DNA of 64,000 bases. Origin: Dechloromonas aromatica (nom. nud.). Its GTDB lineage: Bacteria; Pseudomonadota; Gammaproteobacteria; Burkholderiales; Rhodocyclaceae. The stretch's first letter is position 1; each line of letters starts with the position of its first letter. Below the pieces are notes generated by a model, which saw only the letters and a list, made by a program, of their open reading frames with translations, did no database searches and was not told where the DNA came from. This document shows, piece after piece, positions 46,137 through 54,710 of the stretch. The position numbers and the translations under genes were made by a program. The stretch lies in assembly GCA_017848965.1 (NCBI GenBank), contig JAFIHA010000054.1, positions 18,445 to 82,444 on the forward strand, read 5' to 3'.

Positions 46137-47078
46137 CTACTGCGCCCGGAGCTTGTCTGCCCCGGGCAATTCAAGCGCGCCGGGCGAATCGCCATCAATC
46201 TCGACTTCGTCGCCGGACTCTTCGTTGAGTATGGCTTTTTCCGTCTGCTGGTTGAGCACCACGATGCTGATCCGGCGGTTGACCGGATTCAGCGGGTCAT
46301 TCTTGTCGAACAACAGGGTCGATCCGAGACCGACCACGCGCAATACCTTGTGCGCTTCCATCCCACCGGCGACCAGCTCTCGTCGGGAGGCATTGGCCCG
46401 ATTCGCCGATAGTTCCCAGTTGGAAAAGCCCTGGACGCCGCCGACGAAAGGTGCGGCGTCAGTATGGCCAGCCAGGCTGATGCGGTTGGAAACACCATTG
46501 AGTGCCTGGCCAATCTGCCGCAGCAGATCGCGAGTATAGGGCTTGACCACATCGCCACCGGAATCGAACATCGGCCGGTTCTGCTCGTCGACGATCTGGA
46601 TGCGCAGCCCTTCGGAAGTGATGTCGAGCAGCAACTGCTTCTTGAACTGCGCCAATTGCGGGCTGCGTTCGATCATTTTCTCGATTTCGGCCTTCAGCTG
46701 CTCCAGACGCTCGCGCTCCTTGCGCTGGAACTCGAGCTTGGCCTCCTTGGAAAAACTTGTCCGCTTGGCCTCGATATCCCCTTTTTTCACCTGCCCTGAC
46801 TGCCGGGTCAGGTCCTGGCCGCCGCCCTTGAGGATGCTGGTTGCGTCGCCGGAACCATCGCCCCCTGACATCGCGACTTTCATCGGATTCTGGAAATAAT
46901 CGGCAATGCCCTGCAAATCCCCCTTGGCCGTGGAACCCAACAGCCACATGAGCAGAAAGAAAGCCATCATCGCAGTGACGAAGTCGGCGTAGGCGATCTT
47001 CCAGGCACCGCCGTGGGCGCCGCCGGCGACAACCTTCTTGCGCTTGATGATTATCGGGCGGGTGGAGTCGTCACTCAT
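46137..47078 (-). CDS. motB: Flagellar stator protein MotB
   Basis: The 313-residue protein has an N-terminal Lys-rich tail, a membrane helix with the proton-carrying D32 (YADFVTAMMAFFLLMWLLGS), the plug/linker region and a C-terminal OmpA-like domain (NRISLAGHTDAAPFVGGVQG, NWELSANRANASRRELVAGG) that anchors to peptidoglycan. It pairs with MotA upstream (gap 26 bases). It is an E. coli-type MotB, different in length and N-terminus from MotD at 21377-22171. Confidence 0.96.
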   Translation of the reverse strand: MSDDSTRPIIIKRKKVVAGGAHGGAWKIAYADFVTAMMAFFLLMWLLGSTAKGDLQGIADYFQNPMKVAMSGGDGSGDATSILKGGGQDLTRQSGQVKKGDIEAKRTSFSKEAKLEFQRKERERLEQLKAEIEKMIERSPQLAQFKKQLLLDITSEGLRIQIVDEQNRPMFDSGGDVVKPYTRDLLRQIGQALNGVSNRISLAGHTDAAPFVGGVQGFSNWELSANRANASRRELVAGGMEAHKVLRVVGLGSTLLFDKNDPLNPVNRRISIVVLNQQTEKAILNEESGDEVEIDGDSPGALELPGADKLRAQ

Positions 47079-47104
47079 CGTGTTCTATTCTGCAAGGCTC
47101 GGCC

Positions 47105-47962
47105 TTATTTGCCCTTGCGAGCCTTCAGCTCTTCCTCGAGTTCGCTGAAACTGGGGCGATCGTGGGCGCCAAGCGTCTTGCGTCCGAACTCGATGGCGAC
47201 CTGCGGCGCATAGCCCGACATGGAAGCCAGCAGAACCATCTTGATGGTCTTGAAAATCGTCCCCGACTCCTGCGCGCGCTGGTCGAGCAAACCCGCCACC
47301 GGCGCGACAAAGCCGTAGGAAACCAGAATACCGAGGAAGGTACCGACCAGCGCACCGCCAATCATCTTGCCCAGGACCGCAGGCGGCTCGCCCACCGACC
47401 CCATGACGTTTACCACCCCCATCACCGCGACAACGATACCGAAAGCCGGCGTCGCGTCCGCCACCTTGGAAACCACGTGGGCAGGTTCGACCGCTTCATG
47501 GTGATGGGTTTCGAGCTCGACATCCATCAAGCTTTCGATCTCGACGGTATTGAGATTGCCGCCCACCATCATGCGCAGGTAATCGGTCATGAATTCGAGA
47601 ACATGGTGATCGGCAACGATATTCGGATACTTGCCGAAGATCGGGCTGGACTCGGGGTTTTCGACATCCCCTTCGATCGACATCAGCCCCTCCTTGCGAA
47701 CTTTCGAAAGAATTTCGAAGAGCAAGGCCAATGCGTCCACGTAGTAGGCCTTGTTGTAAGGAGAACCTTTCAGGACCCCGGGCACGGCGGCAACGGTCGC
47801 CTTGATCACCTTGATGTTGTTGCCGGCAACGAAACCGCCGATGGTCAAACCAATGATGGCCAGATATTCAAGGGGAACCCACAGCGCCAGCAGGCTGCCG
47901 TGCACGGAGTAAGTACCGAGCGAAGCAGCCAGGATGATGACATAGCCGACGATCAAAAACAT
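47105..47962 (-). CDS. motA: Flagellar stator protein MotA
   Basis: The 285-residue protein has four membrane segments: VGYVIILAASLGTYSVHGSL, LEYLAIIGLTIGGFVAG, then FGIVVAVMGVVNVMGSVG and GTFLGILVSYGFVAPVAG. The large cytoplasmic loop carries the charged residues that act on FliG. It matches the long E. coli-type MotA. AAGGGG sits six bases before the ATG. A sigma-70-like promoter lies at 48023-48052, so motAB appear to have their own vegetative promoter. Confidence 0.97.
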   Translation of the reverse strand: MFLIVGYVIILAASLGTYSVHGSLLALWVPLEYLAIIGLTIGGFVAGNNIKVIKATVAAVPGVLKGSPYNKAYYVDALALLFEILSKVRKEGLMSIEGDVENPESSPIFGKYPNIVADHHVLEFMTDYLRMMVGGNLNTVEIESLMDVELETHHHEAVEPAHVVSKVADATPAFGIVVAVMGVVNVMGSVGEPPAVLGKMIGGALVGTFLGILVSYGFVAPVAGLLDQRAQESGTIFKTIKMVLLASMSGYAPQVAIEFGRKTLGAHDRPSFSELEEELKARKGK

Positions 47963-48022
47963 GTAGAACCCCTTTTAGCGCCGCTCACGACCTTACGGCT
48001 GACCCGTTCATTGGTTGCCGCT

Positions 48023-48052
48023 ATTGTAGCCACAGGCCTTCGCGAAGCGCAA
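48023..48052 (-). promoter_or_regulatory. Sigma-70-like promoter for motAB
   Basis: On the minus strand TTGCGC (48047-48052) and TACAAT (48023-48028) are separated by 18 bases. The -10 matches TATAAT in five of six positions and the -35 matches TTGACA in four. It lies about 60 bases upstream of the motA ATG. Confidence 0.5.
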
Positions 48053-48139
48053 AGGAAGTATAAGCATATCCGTGATGTACACAGTGTCAGCAATTTTCAC
48101 AGTGATAGACTCGCGGGATCGAGTCAGCTCCTTCACACC

Positions 48140-48670
48140 ATGTCCTTCTGCATCGCATGCGGCACTCAAGCCATCCGCCGGATACCCGACGGCGACAACC
48201 TCCCTCGCCTGGTCTGCCCCGCGTGCGGTCACATCCATTACGAGAATCCCCGTCTGATCGTCGGCTGCATTGCCGAATGGGAGAACCGAATCCTGCTTTG
48301 CAAACGGGCAATTGAACCGCGCCTCGGCTACTGGACGCTGCCTGCCGGCTTCATGGAGAACGGTGAAAGCACTTGCGAAGCAGCAATCCGCGAAACCTGG
48401 GAAGAAGCCGGCGCCAGGGTAACGATCGACGCCGCGTTCGCGATGGTCAATATCGCCCACATCAATCAGGTTCATCTGTTTTATCGCGGCAAGATGTCCG
48501 ATGGCGCATTTTCTGCCGGCGAAGAAAGTCTTGAGGTAAGACTATTCGAAGCGTCGGAAATCCCCTGGAATGAAATCTCCTTCCGCAGCGTCCGCAGTTG
48601 CCTCGAAACCTACCTAAGAGAACGCAATCACGGCAACTACGGCTTTCACGAATTCTCGCTCACGCCCTGA
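48140..48670 (+). CDS. Nudix hydrolase with N-terminal zinc ribbon
   Basis: This 176-residue protein has an N-terminal zinc ribbon (C4, C7, C26, C29) of the type in NADH pyrophosphatases. The Nudix box runs from G70 (GFMENGESTC through REtWEEaG), complete with E76, R84, E85, E88 and E89. It probably hydrolyses a nucleoside-diphosphate-linked compound; the exact substrate cannot be told. The longer open frame to the left is the antisense of motA, and CIACG is a natural start. It is divergent from motA and convergent with the DUF3149 gene. Confidence 0.93.
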   Translation: MSFCIACGTQAIRRIPDGDNLPRLVCPACGHIHYENPRLIVGCIAEWENRILLCKRAIEPRLGYWTLPAGFMENGESTCEAAIRETWEEAGARVTIDAAFAMVNIAHINQVHLFYRGKMSDGAFSAGEESLEVRLFEASEIPWNEISFRSVRSCLETYLRERNHGNYGFHEFSLTP

Positions 48671-48697
48671 CTCCCGCAAGCGACCACCAACGCAAGA

Positions 48698-48732
48698 AAA
48701 ATCCCCGCGGCCGAATCGGCGACGGGGATTTT
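48698..48732. terminator. Bidirectional terminator between Nudix gene and DUF3149 gene
   Basis: AAAATCCCCG (48698-48707) pairs perfectly with CGGGGATTTT (48723-48732). The A and T ends give U tracts on both strands. It serves both convergent genes. Confidence 0.85.
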
Positions 48733-48751
48733 CCGGATGGCACCGAGGCGC

Positions 48752-48892
48752 TTACTTGCCTTTGGCGTTCAACTCTTCGTTCATCTTGCTCGAGTAGACC
48801 TTGCCCATGTAGGCACCGATCACGACGACGCCCACGATGACGACCAGACTCATCAAGCCGATATCACTCGTAAACAACAGATTCCAAGCCAT
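48752..48892 (-). CDS. DUF3149 membrane micro-protein
   Basis: This 46-residue protein begins MAWNLLFTSDIGLMSLVVIV, continues with one hydrophobic helix (GVVVIGAYMGKVY) and ends in a short charged tail (MNEELNAKGK). This matches the small DUF3149 family. The ATG at 48892 is preceded by GGAGGTGA at ideal spacing, so it is very likely translated. It lies 27 bases downstream of ccoH on the same strand and before a terminator, so it probably ends the ccoG-ccoH unit. Function is unknown; association with cbb3 assembly is inference. Confidence 0.85.
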   Translation of the reverse strand: MAWNLLFTSDIGLMSLVVIVGVVVIGAYMGKVYSSKMNEELNAKGK

Positions 48893-48918
48893 AAATCACC
48901 TCCCAATCACAAAAACAA

Positions 48919-49437
48919 TCAATCCGCCTTTGCATTCAAGCGTAGCGGCTCGTCAAGACTGGCATGCCACTCCCCATGAAGACGCCATTGCCCCGCAGGA
49001 TCTTCAAGTGTGACATACCAGCGTCCGGCCACTTCACTGGCCAGCACTCCTCCAAAGAAACCCGCCCCTTCGGATTTCATTTCGATCAGTTGATCCTTTA
49101 CGTTCAGTGTCGGGTGCGCCAGACGCAGAGTCAGGACCTCGGGCATGGCAAGCCCCTCCCGGGTTGTCACCAGCAGGCGCAAATTCTGTCCGGAGCGCAT
49201 CAGGTCGGCGTGCAAGCCCAGCTTGCTTGCCTCGTGGTCACGCTGCAAGCGCTGGTTAACCGCCAAGCCCTGCTTGTAATAGTCGTCGGTCACCAAGCCA
49301 TCGTTGCTGACCACCGCCAACCAGATGGTGACGATCGCGGCAATGATCACAAGGCCGGGGCCAAGCATCAACAACCACGGCCAAGGCTCCTTGTACCAGG
49401 GTTTGCCATCATTTTTCAGTGTCATGCTTGCGCTCAT
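48919..49437 (-). CDS. ccoH: cbb3 oxidase assembly protein CcoH (FixH)
   Basis: The 172-residue protein has one N-terminal membrane helix (WPWLLMLGPGLVIIAAIVTIW) followed by VSNDGLVTDDYYKQGLAVNQ, a hallmark of FixH, and a periplasmic beta-rich domain. CcoH stabilises the cbb3 oxidase assembly intermediate. It starts one base before the ccoG stop region (gap one base), so the two are coupled. Confidence 0.93.
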   Translation of the reverse strand: MSASMTLKNDGKPWYKEPWPWLLMLGPGLVIIAAIVTIWLAVVSNDGLVTDDYYKQGLAVNQRLQRDHEASKLGLHADLMRSGQNLRLLVTTREGLAMPEVLTLRLAHPTLNVKDQLIEMKSEGAGFFGGVLASEVAGRWYVTLEDPAGQWRLHGEWHASLDEPLRLNAKAD

Positions 49438-49438
49438 G

Positions 49439-50851
49439 TCAGGGCATCAGGAAAGAGGCTTTTTCACGCACGGCAATCTTGTCGTCGCTTTCGGCCTTGA
49501 TGTTGAAATAGATCGTGTTCGCCCCCTTCTGACCGGACTCCGGCGGGACGCGTACGACCACGGTGGATTCGTGGTTCTTGGCGCTTTCAACCTCAACCAC
49601 CAGCTCATCTTCGGCAAGTTTCACGCCGGCAAGGCCGTCAACCGTGACCCGGTAGCGCTGCGAAGCCTCAGTGGTATTCATGAACTTCAGGTTGTAAACA
49701 TTCTCGATCGAGCCATCGTCCGCTTCCCGGGAAAGAACCGAGCGGTCACGGATGACGTCGACCATCAGCGGCACCCGGTTGGCGAGTGACCACGCCGCCG
49801 CCAAACAGATCAGCAGCAGGATGGCCGAGTAAAGGATGATGCGGGGGCGCAAAATATGCCCCATCACCTCGGATGCCCCAAAATGCTTGGCCAGCGCGTT
49901 CTCGGTTGTATAGCGGATCAGCCCACGGGGCTTGCCGGTCTTGTCCATCACTGGATCGCAGGCGTCAATACAGGCACCGCAGCCGATGCACTCGTATTGA
50001 ATTCCCTTGCGGATGTCGATCCCGGTCGGACAAACGACGACACACAGATTGCAATCGACACAGTCCCCCAGCTTCTCGTTCTCGCCCCCTTTCTTTCTCG
50101 CCCCGCGGGGCTCGCCACGCTCGGGATCGTAAGTGATCACCAGCGTATCGGGGTCGAACATCACGCCCTGGAAACGAGCGTACGGGCACATGTACTTGCA
50201 CACCTGCTCCCGCAGGAAACCCGCCTGCATGTAACAGAAGCCGGCGTAGAAAAGCGTCCAGAACAACTCCCAACCGGAGAGATCAAAGGGGAAGGCCGCC
50301 AGCAACTCGCGCATCGGCGTGAAATAAGCCACCAGAGTAAACCCGGTCCACAGGGAGAGCACCAGCCACAACGCATGCTTCAAGACCTTGCGCCCCAACT
50401 TGTTGGGCGTCATCGGTCCCTGATCGAGCTTCATCCGCGATGAACGGTCGCCCTCGATGCGGTTTTCGATCCACATGAAGATTTCGGTATATACCGTCTG
50501 CGGACATGCATAGCCACAGAACAAGCGCCCGGCGATTGCGGTGAACAGGAACAGGGCGTAGGCAGAAACGATAAGCAGCACCGCCAGATAGAAGACATCC
50601 TGCGGCCACAACACCAATCCAAACAGGTAGAACTTGCGCTCCACGAGATGGAACAGGATCGCCTGGCGATCGTTCCACATCAACCACGGCGTCCCGTAGA
50701 AGAGGATTTGCGTCAGCCAGACGAAAACCCAGCGCCATGTTGCCCACCACCCCTTCACTTCCCGGATGTAAATTTTCCGGTGTTTCTCGTAAAAGGATGC
50801 CTTCGCCAAATTCGCCCCGTTTTCGGGCTTGTTCTCTTCTTTGGAGTTCAT
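49439..50851 (-). CDS. ccoG: cbb3 oxidase accessory ferredoxin-like protein CcoG (FixG/RdxA)
   Basis: This 470-residue membrane protein has about five helices, a conserved CGYACPQTVYTEIFMWIENR block (112-131) and two 4Fe-4S motifs (C264, C267, C270, C274 and C288, C291, C294, C298). The C-terminal periplasmic domain is Ig-like. CcoG is needed for copper handling during cbb3 assembly, probably reducing Cu(II) to Cu(I). AAAGAGG precedes the ATG. It is separated from ccoP by a terminator; a TTGAT half-site at 50896-50900 is too weak to call an Fnr box. Confidence 0.96.
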   Translation of the reverse strand: MNSKEENKPENGANLAKASFYEKHRKIYIREVKGWWATWRWVFVWLTQILFYGTPWLMWNDRQAILFHLVERKFYLFGLVLWPQDVFYLAVLLIVSAYALFLFTAIAGRLFCGYACPQTVYTEIFMWIENRIEGDRSSRMKLDQGPMTPNKLGRKVLKHALWLVLSLWTGFTLVAYFTPMRELLAAFPFDLSGWELFWTLFYAGFCYMQAGFLREQVCKYMCPYARFQGVMFDPDTLVITYDPERGEPRGARKKGGENEKLGDCVDCNLCVVVCPTGIDIRKGIQYECIGCGACIDACDPVMDKTGKPRGLIRYTTENALAKHFGASEVMGHILRPRIILYSAILLLICLAAAWSLANRVPLMVDVIRDRSVLSREADDGSIENVYNLKFMNTTEASQRYRVTVDGLAGVKLAEDELVVEVESAKNHESTVVVRVPPESGQKGANTIYFNIKAESDDKIAVREKASFLMP

Positions 50852-50921
50852 TGAAGCCTCTTTATCAGAATGATGCTGCTCCGCACAACACCATTTTGAT
50901 AAGTATGCCTTGAGCCAGACG

Positions 50922-50948
50922 AAAAAGGGGAGGCCATCCGGCCTCCCC
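50922..50948 (-). terminator. Terminator after ccoNOQP
   Basis: GGGGAGGCC (50927-50935) pairs with GGCCTCCCC (50940-50948) across an ATCC loop, and five A residues (50922-50926) give a U tract on the minus strand. It sits between ccoP and ccoG. Confidence 0.85.
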
Positions 50949-50962
50949 CTGACAGTCGCCGA

Positions 50963-51856
50963 TTACTTGGCGCTGAGGCTGGTCACGTAAGCAGCCAGCA
51001 GATGGACCTTGGCGTCGCCGAGGAAGTCCTTCCAGGCCGGCATCTTGTTGGTACGACCATTGGTGATGGTTTCGATGATGGTCGCTTCGGAAGAGCCATA
51101 CAACCAGATCTTGTCGGTCAGGTTCGGCGCACCCAAGGCCTGCATGCCGTGAGCGTCAACACCGTGGCAACCGACACAGCCCGCTTCGTTGAAAGCAGTC
51201 TGGCCCTTGCCGGCGCGGACCGCGTCATGCGGCAAGCCGGACAGCGAACGAACGTAGTTGGCGAGATCCTTGATGGTTTCACCACCCAACTGGGCGTGCG
51301 GAGGCATCACCCCCATACGGCCAGCAGAGATGGTCTCAACAATCTGAGTGGACTCACCACCCCATTGCCAATCGCTGTCAGTCAGGTTGGGGAAGCCCTT
51401 CGCACCGCGTGCATCAGCACCATGGCATTGCATGCAGTAGGTAAGGTAGAGGCGCTTGCCCATTTCCATGGCTTGCTTGTCGCCAGCAACCGCCTTGACG
51501 TCCATCGCCAGATACTTGTCGTAAAGCGGCTTGACAGCGGCGTCCATCTTGGCCACTTCAACCGTATGCTGGCCAGCAGAAGTCCAGCCGAGCATGCCCT
51601 TGAAATTGCCAAGCCCTGGATACAGAGCCAGGTAAACCAGCGCGAAGATCACGGTGATGACGAAGAGCCAACTCCACCACTTCGGCATCGGGTTGTTGTA
51701 CTCCTCCAGGGTTTCATCCCAGACGTGGCCGGTAGGCACACCCGGGGTAAAGGTTGCTTTACTTTGCAGGAGCAGGAAGACCCAGCATCCCACAACACTG
51801 ACCAGCACGATCACAATGACGTACAGGTTCCAAAATTGGCTAACGAAATCGCTCAT
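50963..51856 (-). CDS. ccoP: cbb3 oxidase di-heme cytochrome subunit CcoP
   Basis: The 297-residue protein has two N-terminal membrane helices (about 10-30 and 60-80, with the conserved HVWDETLEEYNNPMPKWW between) and two periplasmic c-heme domains (CMQCH at 141-145, CVGCH at 227-231). It passes electrons toward CcoO and the CcoN active site. It is last in ccoNOQP, 15 bases after ccoQ. AAAGGAAAG precedes the ATG. Confidence 0.97.
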   Translation of the reverse strand: MSDFVSQFWNLYVIVIVLVSVVGCWVFLLLQSKATFTPGVPTGHVWDETLEEYNNPMPKWWSWLFVITVIFALVYLALYPGLGNFKGMLGWTSAGQHTVEVAKMDAAVKPLYDKYLAMDVKAVAGDKQAMEMGKRLYLTYCMQCHGADARGAKGFPNLTDSDWQWGGESTQIVETISAGRMGVMPPHAQLGGETIKDLANYVRSLSGLPHDAVRAGKGQTAFNEAGCVGCHGVDAHGMQALGAPNLTDKIWLYGSSEATIIETITNGRTNKMPAWKDFLGDAKVHLLAAYVTSLSAK

Positions 51857-51871
51857 TTGCTTTCCTTTATT

Positions 51872-52054
51872 TCAGCGCCGGTGCGACGCGTTTTCCGCCG
51901 CACCGTCATCATCATCCTCTGCGAACGGCAGCTTGGCAGCCTCGTCGAACCCCTTTCGACTGCCCTTTCCGTAAGCCCACCCAACGATCGCCAGAAAGCA
52001 GAGCAAGCCGGCAACCGTAATGATGGAACGCAGATCGTTGATGTCCATGGCCAT
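51872..52054 (-). CDS. ccoQ: cbb3 oxidase small subunit CcoQ
   Basis: The 60-residue protein has one membrane helix (LRSIITVAGLLCFLAIVGWA) and a charged tail with an acidic cluster (EDDDDGAAEN). CcoQ stabilises the oxidase complex. The ATG at 52054 overlaps the ccoO stop (TAATG); a second ATG at 52048 is also possible. Its size and place between ccoO and ccoP are diagnostic. Confidence 0.93.
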   Translation of the reverse strand: MAMDINDLRSIITVAGLLCFLAIVGWAYGKGSRKGFDEAAKLPFAEDDDDGAAENASHRR

Positions 52055-52689
52055 TACTTCATCGAGCTCAGTGCCGTACCCATACCCTGCAGGTAAGCAA
52101 TCAGAACGTCCATTTCGGTCATGTCACCAATCGCGGCCTTGGCACCCTTGATATCGGCATCGGAATAGGTCGGCAGGTTACGCATGTTCGCGAACATCTG
52201 CATGACCTGCATCTTCTTCTCGATATCGGCACCAACCGTGGTCTTGGCCTTGGTATTGGCCAGGAAAGCGAAGGCGGGCATGTTGGATTCCGGCACGACG
52301 TCACGCGGATTCATCAGGTGGGCGCGTTGCCATTCATCCGAATAACGACCGCCGACACGATGCAGGTCCGGACCGGTACGCTTGGAACCCCACTGGAACG
52401 GATGGTCATAAACATACTCACCCGCCACCGAGTAGTGGCCATAGCGTTCAGTTTCGGCGCGGAAGGGACGAATCATCTGCGAATGGCAAAGATAGCAACC
52501 TTCCCGGATATAAACATCGCGACCGGCAAGACGAACAGCGTCATAAGGCTTGGTGCCTTCCACCGGCGTCGTCGTGGACTTCTGGAAGAAGAGCGGAACG
52601 ATTTCCAGCAGACCACCGACGCTGACCACCAAAAGGGTCAGAACGATCAGCAGGGCAACGCTCTTTTCAATTTGTTCGTGTTTCAACAT
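52054..52689 (-). CDS. ccoO: cbb3 oxidase mono-heme cytochrome subunit CcoO
   Basis: The 211-residue product starts at the ATG 52689, chosen over the TTG at 52704 because GGGAGAG lies six bases before the ATG. One membrane helix ([20 protein letters not shown]) is followed by a c-heme motif CYLCH (65-69) in the conserved [20 protein letters not shown], and by [13 protein letters not shown] with the Met axial ligand region. It transfers electrons to CcoN. It is 16 bases after ccoN. Confidence 0.97.
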   Translation of the reverse strand: MLKHEQIEKSVALLIVLTLLVVSVGGLLEIVPLFFQKSTTTPVEGTKPYDAVRLAGRDVYIREGCYLCHSQMIRPFRAETERYGHYSVAGEYVYDHPFQWGSKRTGPDLHRVGGRYSDEWQRAHLMNPRDVVPESNMPAFAFLANTKAKTTVGADIEKKMQVMQMFANMRNLPTYSDADIKGAKAAIGDMTEMDVLIAYLQGMGTALSSMK

Positions 52690-52705
52690 TGTTATCTCTC
52701 CCAAA

Positions 52706-54133
52706 TCAGGCGTGATGACCAGCCGGAGCGATCACCGGCACATCCTGAATCTTGCCACCGGCCATGGTCTTGAACATGTTGTAAGCCATGATCAGCATGC
52801 CCAACAGGAACAGAACGCCCCCCAGCCAACGGATCGCCCAGAACGGGTAAGAACCCTTGACCGACTCGACGAAGCTGTAAGCCAGCGTGCCGTCGGCGTT
52901 GACCGCACGCCACATCAGGCCCTGCATCACACCGGCGATCCACATCGAGGCGATATAGAGAACGGTACCAATGGTGGCAATCCAGAAGTGAGCCGTAACC
53001 AGCGACGTGCTGTACATCTCCTTCTTGCCAAACAGGCGCGGCAGCAGGTAATACATCGCACCGATCGAAACCATGGCCACCCAGCCGAGCGCACCTGAGT
53101 GAACGTGACCAACGGTCCAGTCGGTGTAGTGGGAGAGCGCATTGACGGTCTTGATCGACATCATCGGGCCTTCGAAGGTAGACATACCGTAGAAGGAAAG
53201 CGAGGTGATCAGGAACTTCAGGATCGGATCATCGCGCAGCTTATGCCAGGCACCCGACAGCGTCATGATGCCGTTGATCATGCCACCCCACGACGGCGCC
53301 AGCAGGATCAGCGAGAACAGCATACCGACGGACTGGGTCCAGTCAGGCAGCGCGGTGTAGTGCAGGTGGTGCGGACCCGCCCACATGTAGGTGAAGATCA
53401 GCGCCCAGAAGTGCACCACCGACAGACGGTAGGAATACACCGGACGACCAGCCTGCTTCGGCACGAAGTAGTACATCATGCCGAGGAAGCCGGCGGTCAG
53501 GAAGAAGCCGACCGCGTTGTGGCCGTACCACCACTGGACCATCGCATCTTGAACCCCTGCATACATGGAGTAGGACTTGGTCAGTGTGACCGGCATTTCC
53601 ATGCTGTTGAAAATATGCAGCAGCGCGATGGCGATGATGAAGGCACCGTAGAACCAGTTAGCCACGTAAATATGCGAGGCCTTGCGAACGGCGATCGTTC
53701 CAAAGAACACCAGCGCGTAAGCAACCCAGACCAAGGTGATCAGGATGTCGATCGGCCACTCAAGCTCAGCATATTCCTTGCCGGTGGTAATACCCAGCGG
53801 GAAGGAAAGCGCAGCCAAGACGATGATCAGTTGCCAGCCCCAGAAGGTGAAGGGAACCAAGGGGCCACCCCAGAGGCGGGCATGGCTGGTACGCTGAACG
53901 CACCAATAAGACGTTGCAAAAAGCGCAGAACCACCAAACGCAAAGATCACCGCGTTGGTATGCAACGGACGCAGGCGCCCGAAGTGCAACCACGGGCCGA
54001 TATTCAACTCCGGCCAGACAAGTTGTGCTGCAATAATGACACCGACCAGCATGCCGACGATGCCCCAGATGACGGTCATGAAGGCGAATTGCCGTACGAC
54101 CTTATCATTGTATGTGGTTTGTGTTCCAGACAT
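52706..54133 (-). CDS. ccoN: cbb3 oxidase catalytic subunit CcoN
   Basis: The 475-residue protein has twelve expected membrane helices and the heme-copper oxidase core. It includes [40 protein letters not shown] (CuB His and the Tyr/His region) and [20 protein letters not shown] with heme b/b3 His ligands. It reduces oxygen to water with high affinity while pumping protons. The frame is open 20 codons further, but GAGGTGGGTTC directly precedes the ATG at 54133 ([10 protein letters not shown]). It is first in ccoNOQP and preceded by an Fnr-type box. Confidence 0.98.
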   Translation of the reverse strand: MSGTQTTYNDKVVRQFAFMTVIWGIVGMLVGVIIAAQLVWPELNIGPWLHFGRLRPLHTNAVIFAFGGSALFATSYWCVQRTSHARLWGGPLVPFTFWGWQLIIVLAALSFPLGITTGKEYAELEWPIDILITLVWVAYALVFFGTIAVRKASHIYVANWFYGAFIIAIALLHIFNSMEMPVTLTKSYSMYAGVQDAMVQWWYGHNAVGFFLTAGFLGMMYYFVPKQAGRPVYSYRLSVVHFWALIFTYMWAGPHHLHYTALPDWTQSVGMLFSLILLAPSWGGMINGIMTLSGAWHKLRDDPILKFLITSLSFYGMSTFEGPMMSIKTVNALSHYTDWTVGHVHSGALGWVAMVSIGAMYYLLPRLFGKKEMYSTSLVTAHFWIATIGTVLYIASMWIAGVMQGLMWRAVNADGTLAYSFVESVKGSYPFWAIRWLGGVLFLLGMLIMAYNMFKTMAGGKIQDVPVIAPAGHHA

Positions 54134-54230
54134 GAACCCACCTCTCGTTAATAAAAAACGGAATGCCCACCTTCCCTGAACCCAAGGGGGCACTTGAAAG
54201 CGGATGGTATTCTAGTTGCGGAGGGGCGTT

Positions 54231-54244
54231 TTGACCTAGATCAA
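54231..54244 (-). promoter_or_regulatory. Fnr/Anr-type oxygen-sensor box upstream of ccoN
   Basis: TTGACCTAGATCAA is a nearly perfect palindromic match to TTGAT-N4-ATCAA. Its centre lies about 31 bases upstream of the TACCAT -10 candidate, the spacing of class II (-41.5) activation, and about 104 bases before the ccoN ATG. It implies induction of ccoNOQP at low oxygen. Confidence 0.85.
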
Positions 54245-54403
54245 TCTAGCGATCATCTACCGCCGAAGCGGGCAAGACCCTGCCGGCACAAAGCAATCTG
54301 CCGCCAAGACAGGCACAAAACAGCAAATTTGCGACACGCAAAAAGCCTGCTTGCGCAATAAAAAATTCATCAATATCGCCATCGGGGCAAGGAATTTTTT
54401 TCC

Positions 54404-54431
54404 AAAAAAAAGGGTGCGTCGCAACGCACCC
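54404..54431 (-). terminator. Terminator after ccoI-ccoS
   Basis: GGGTGCGT (54412-54419) pairs perfectly with ACGCACCC (54424-54431) around a CGCA loop, and eight A residues (54404-54411) give a U8 run on the minus strand. Confidence 0.93.
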
Positions 54432-54518
54432 CAACCCCAACAGAGAATCAACGCAAGACCATACGCCTTGCATGGACACTATCTTGCCCGCTTCATCACC
54501 CTGTCACATTGATACAGG

Positions 54519-54710
54519 TCAAATCTTTTCTTTTTTTTCCTCCTGTTCCGCAAGTTTCCCCTTGGGTGCTTCATCGTCTTCCATAAGAACCTTGAAACCG
54601 GGTCCTTCCAGATCGTCAAACTGGCCACTTCTGACCGACCACCAGAATGCACCGGCAATTCCGAAGACCAGGACTACCGAAACCGGAACCAGCAAATAGA
54701 CGCTTTCCAT
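54519..54710 (-). CDS. ccoS: cbb3 oxidase maturation protein CcoS
   Basis: The 63-residue protein has one membrane helix (YLLVPVSVVLVFGIAGAFWW) followed by the conserved SVRSGQFDDLEGPGFKVLME and a Lys/Glu tail. CcoS is required for heme and copper insertion into CcoN. The ATG at 54710 overlaps the ccoI stop; a GTG one codon earlier is less likely. AAGGAG lies eight bases upstream within ccoI. Confidence 0.94.
   Translation of the reverse strand: MESVYLLVPVSVVLVFGIAGAFWWSVRSGQFDDLEGPGFKVLMEDDEAPKGKLAEQEEKKEKI

Larger units (their letters stand above)
54134..54518. other. 385-base regulatory gap between ccoS and ccoN
   Basis: This stretch holds no convincing gene; a 77-codon open frame on the minus strand (54246-54479) has no homology or ribosome site and covers the terminator. 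It contains the ccoS terminator (54404-54431), an Fnr-type box (54231-54244) and a candidate -10 for ccoN (TACCAT read on the minus strand, 54204-54209), followed by the ccoN leader. Confidence 0.7.

Noticed and set aside
50896-50909. Fnr box upstream of ccoG
   Set aside because: Only the left half TTGAT matches; the right half is ATGCC instead of ATCAA.
54246-54479. 77-codon minus-strand open frame between ccoS and ccoN
   Set aside because: Contains the terminator hairpin, lacks a ribosome site and has no recognisable sequence features.
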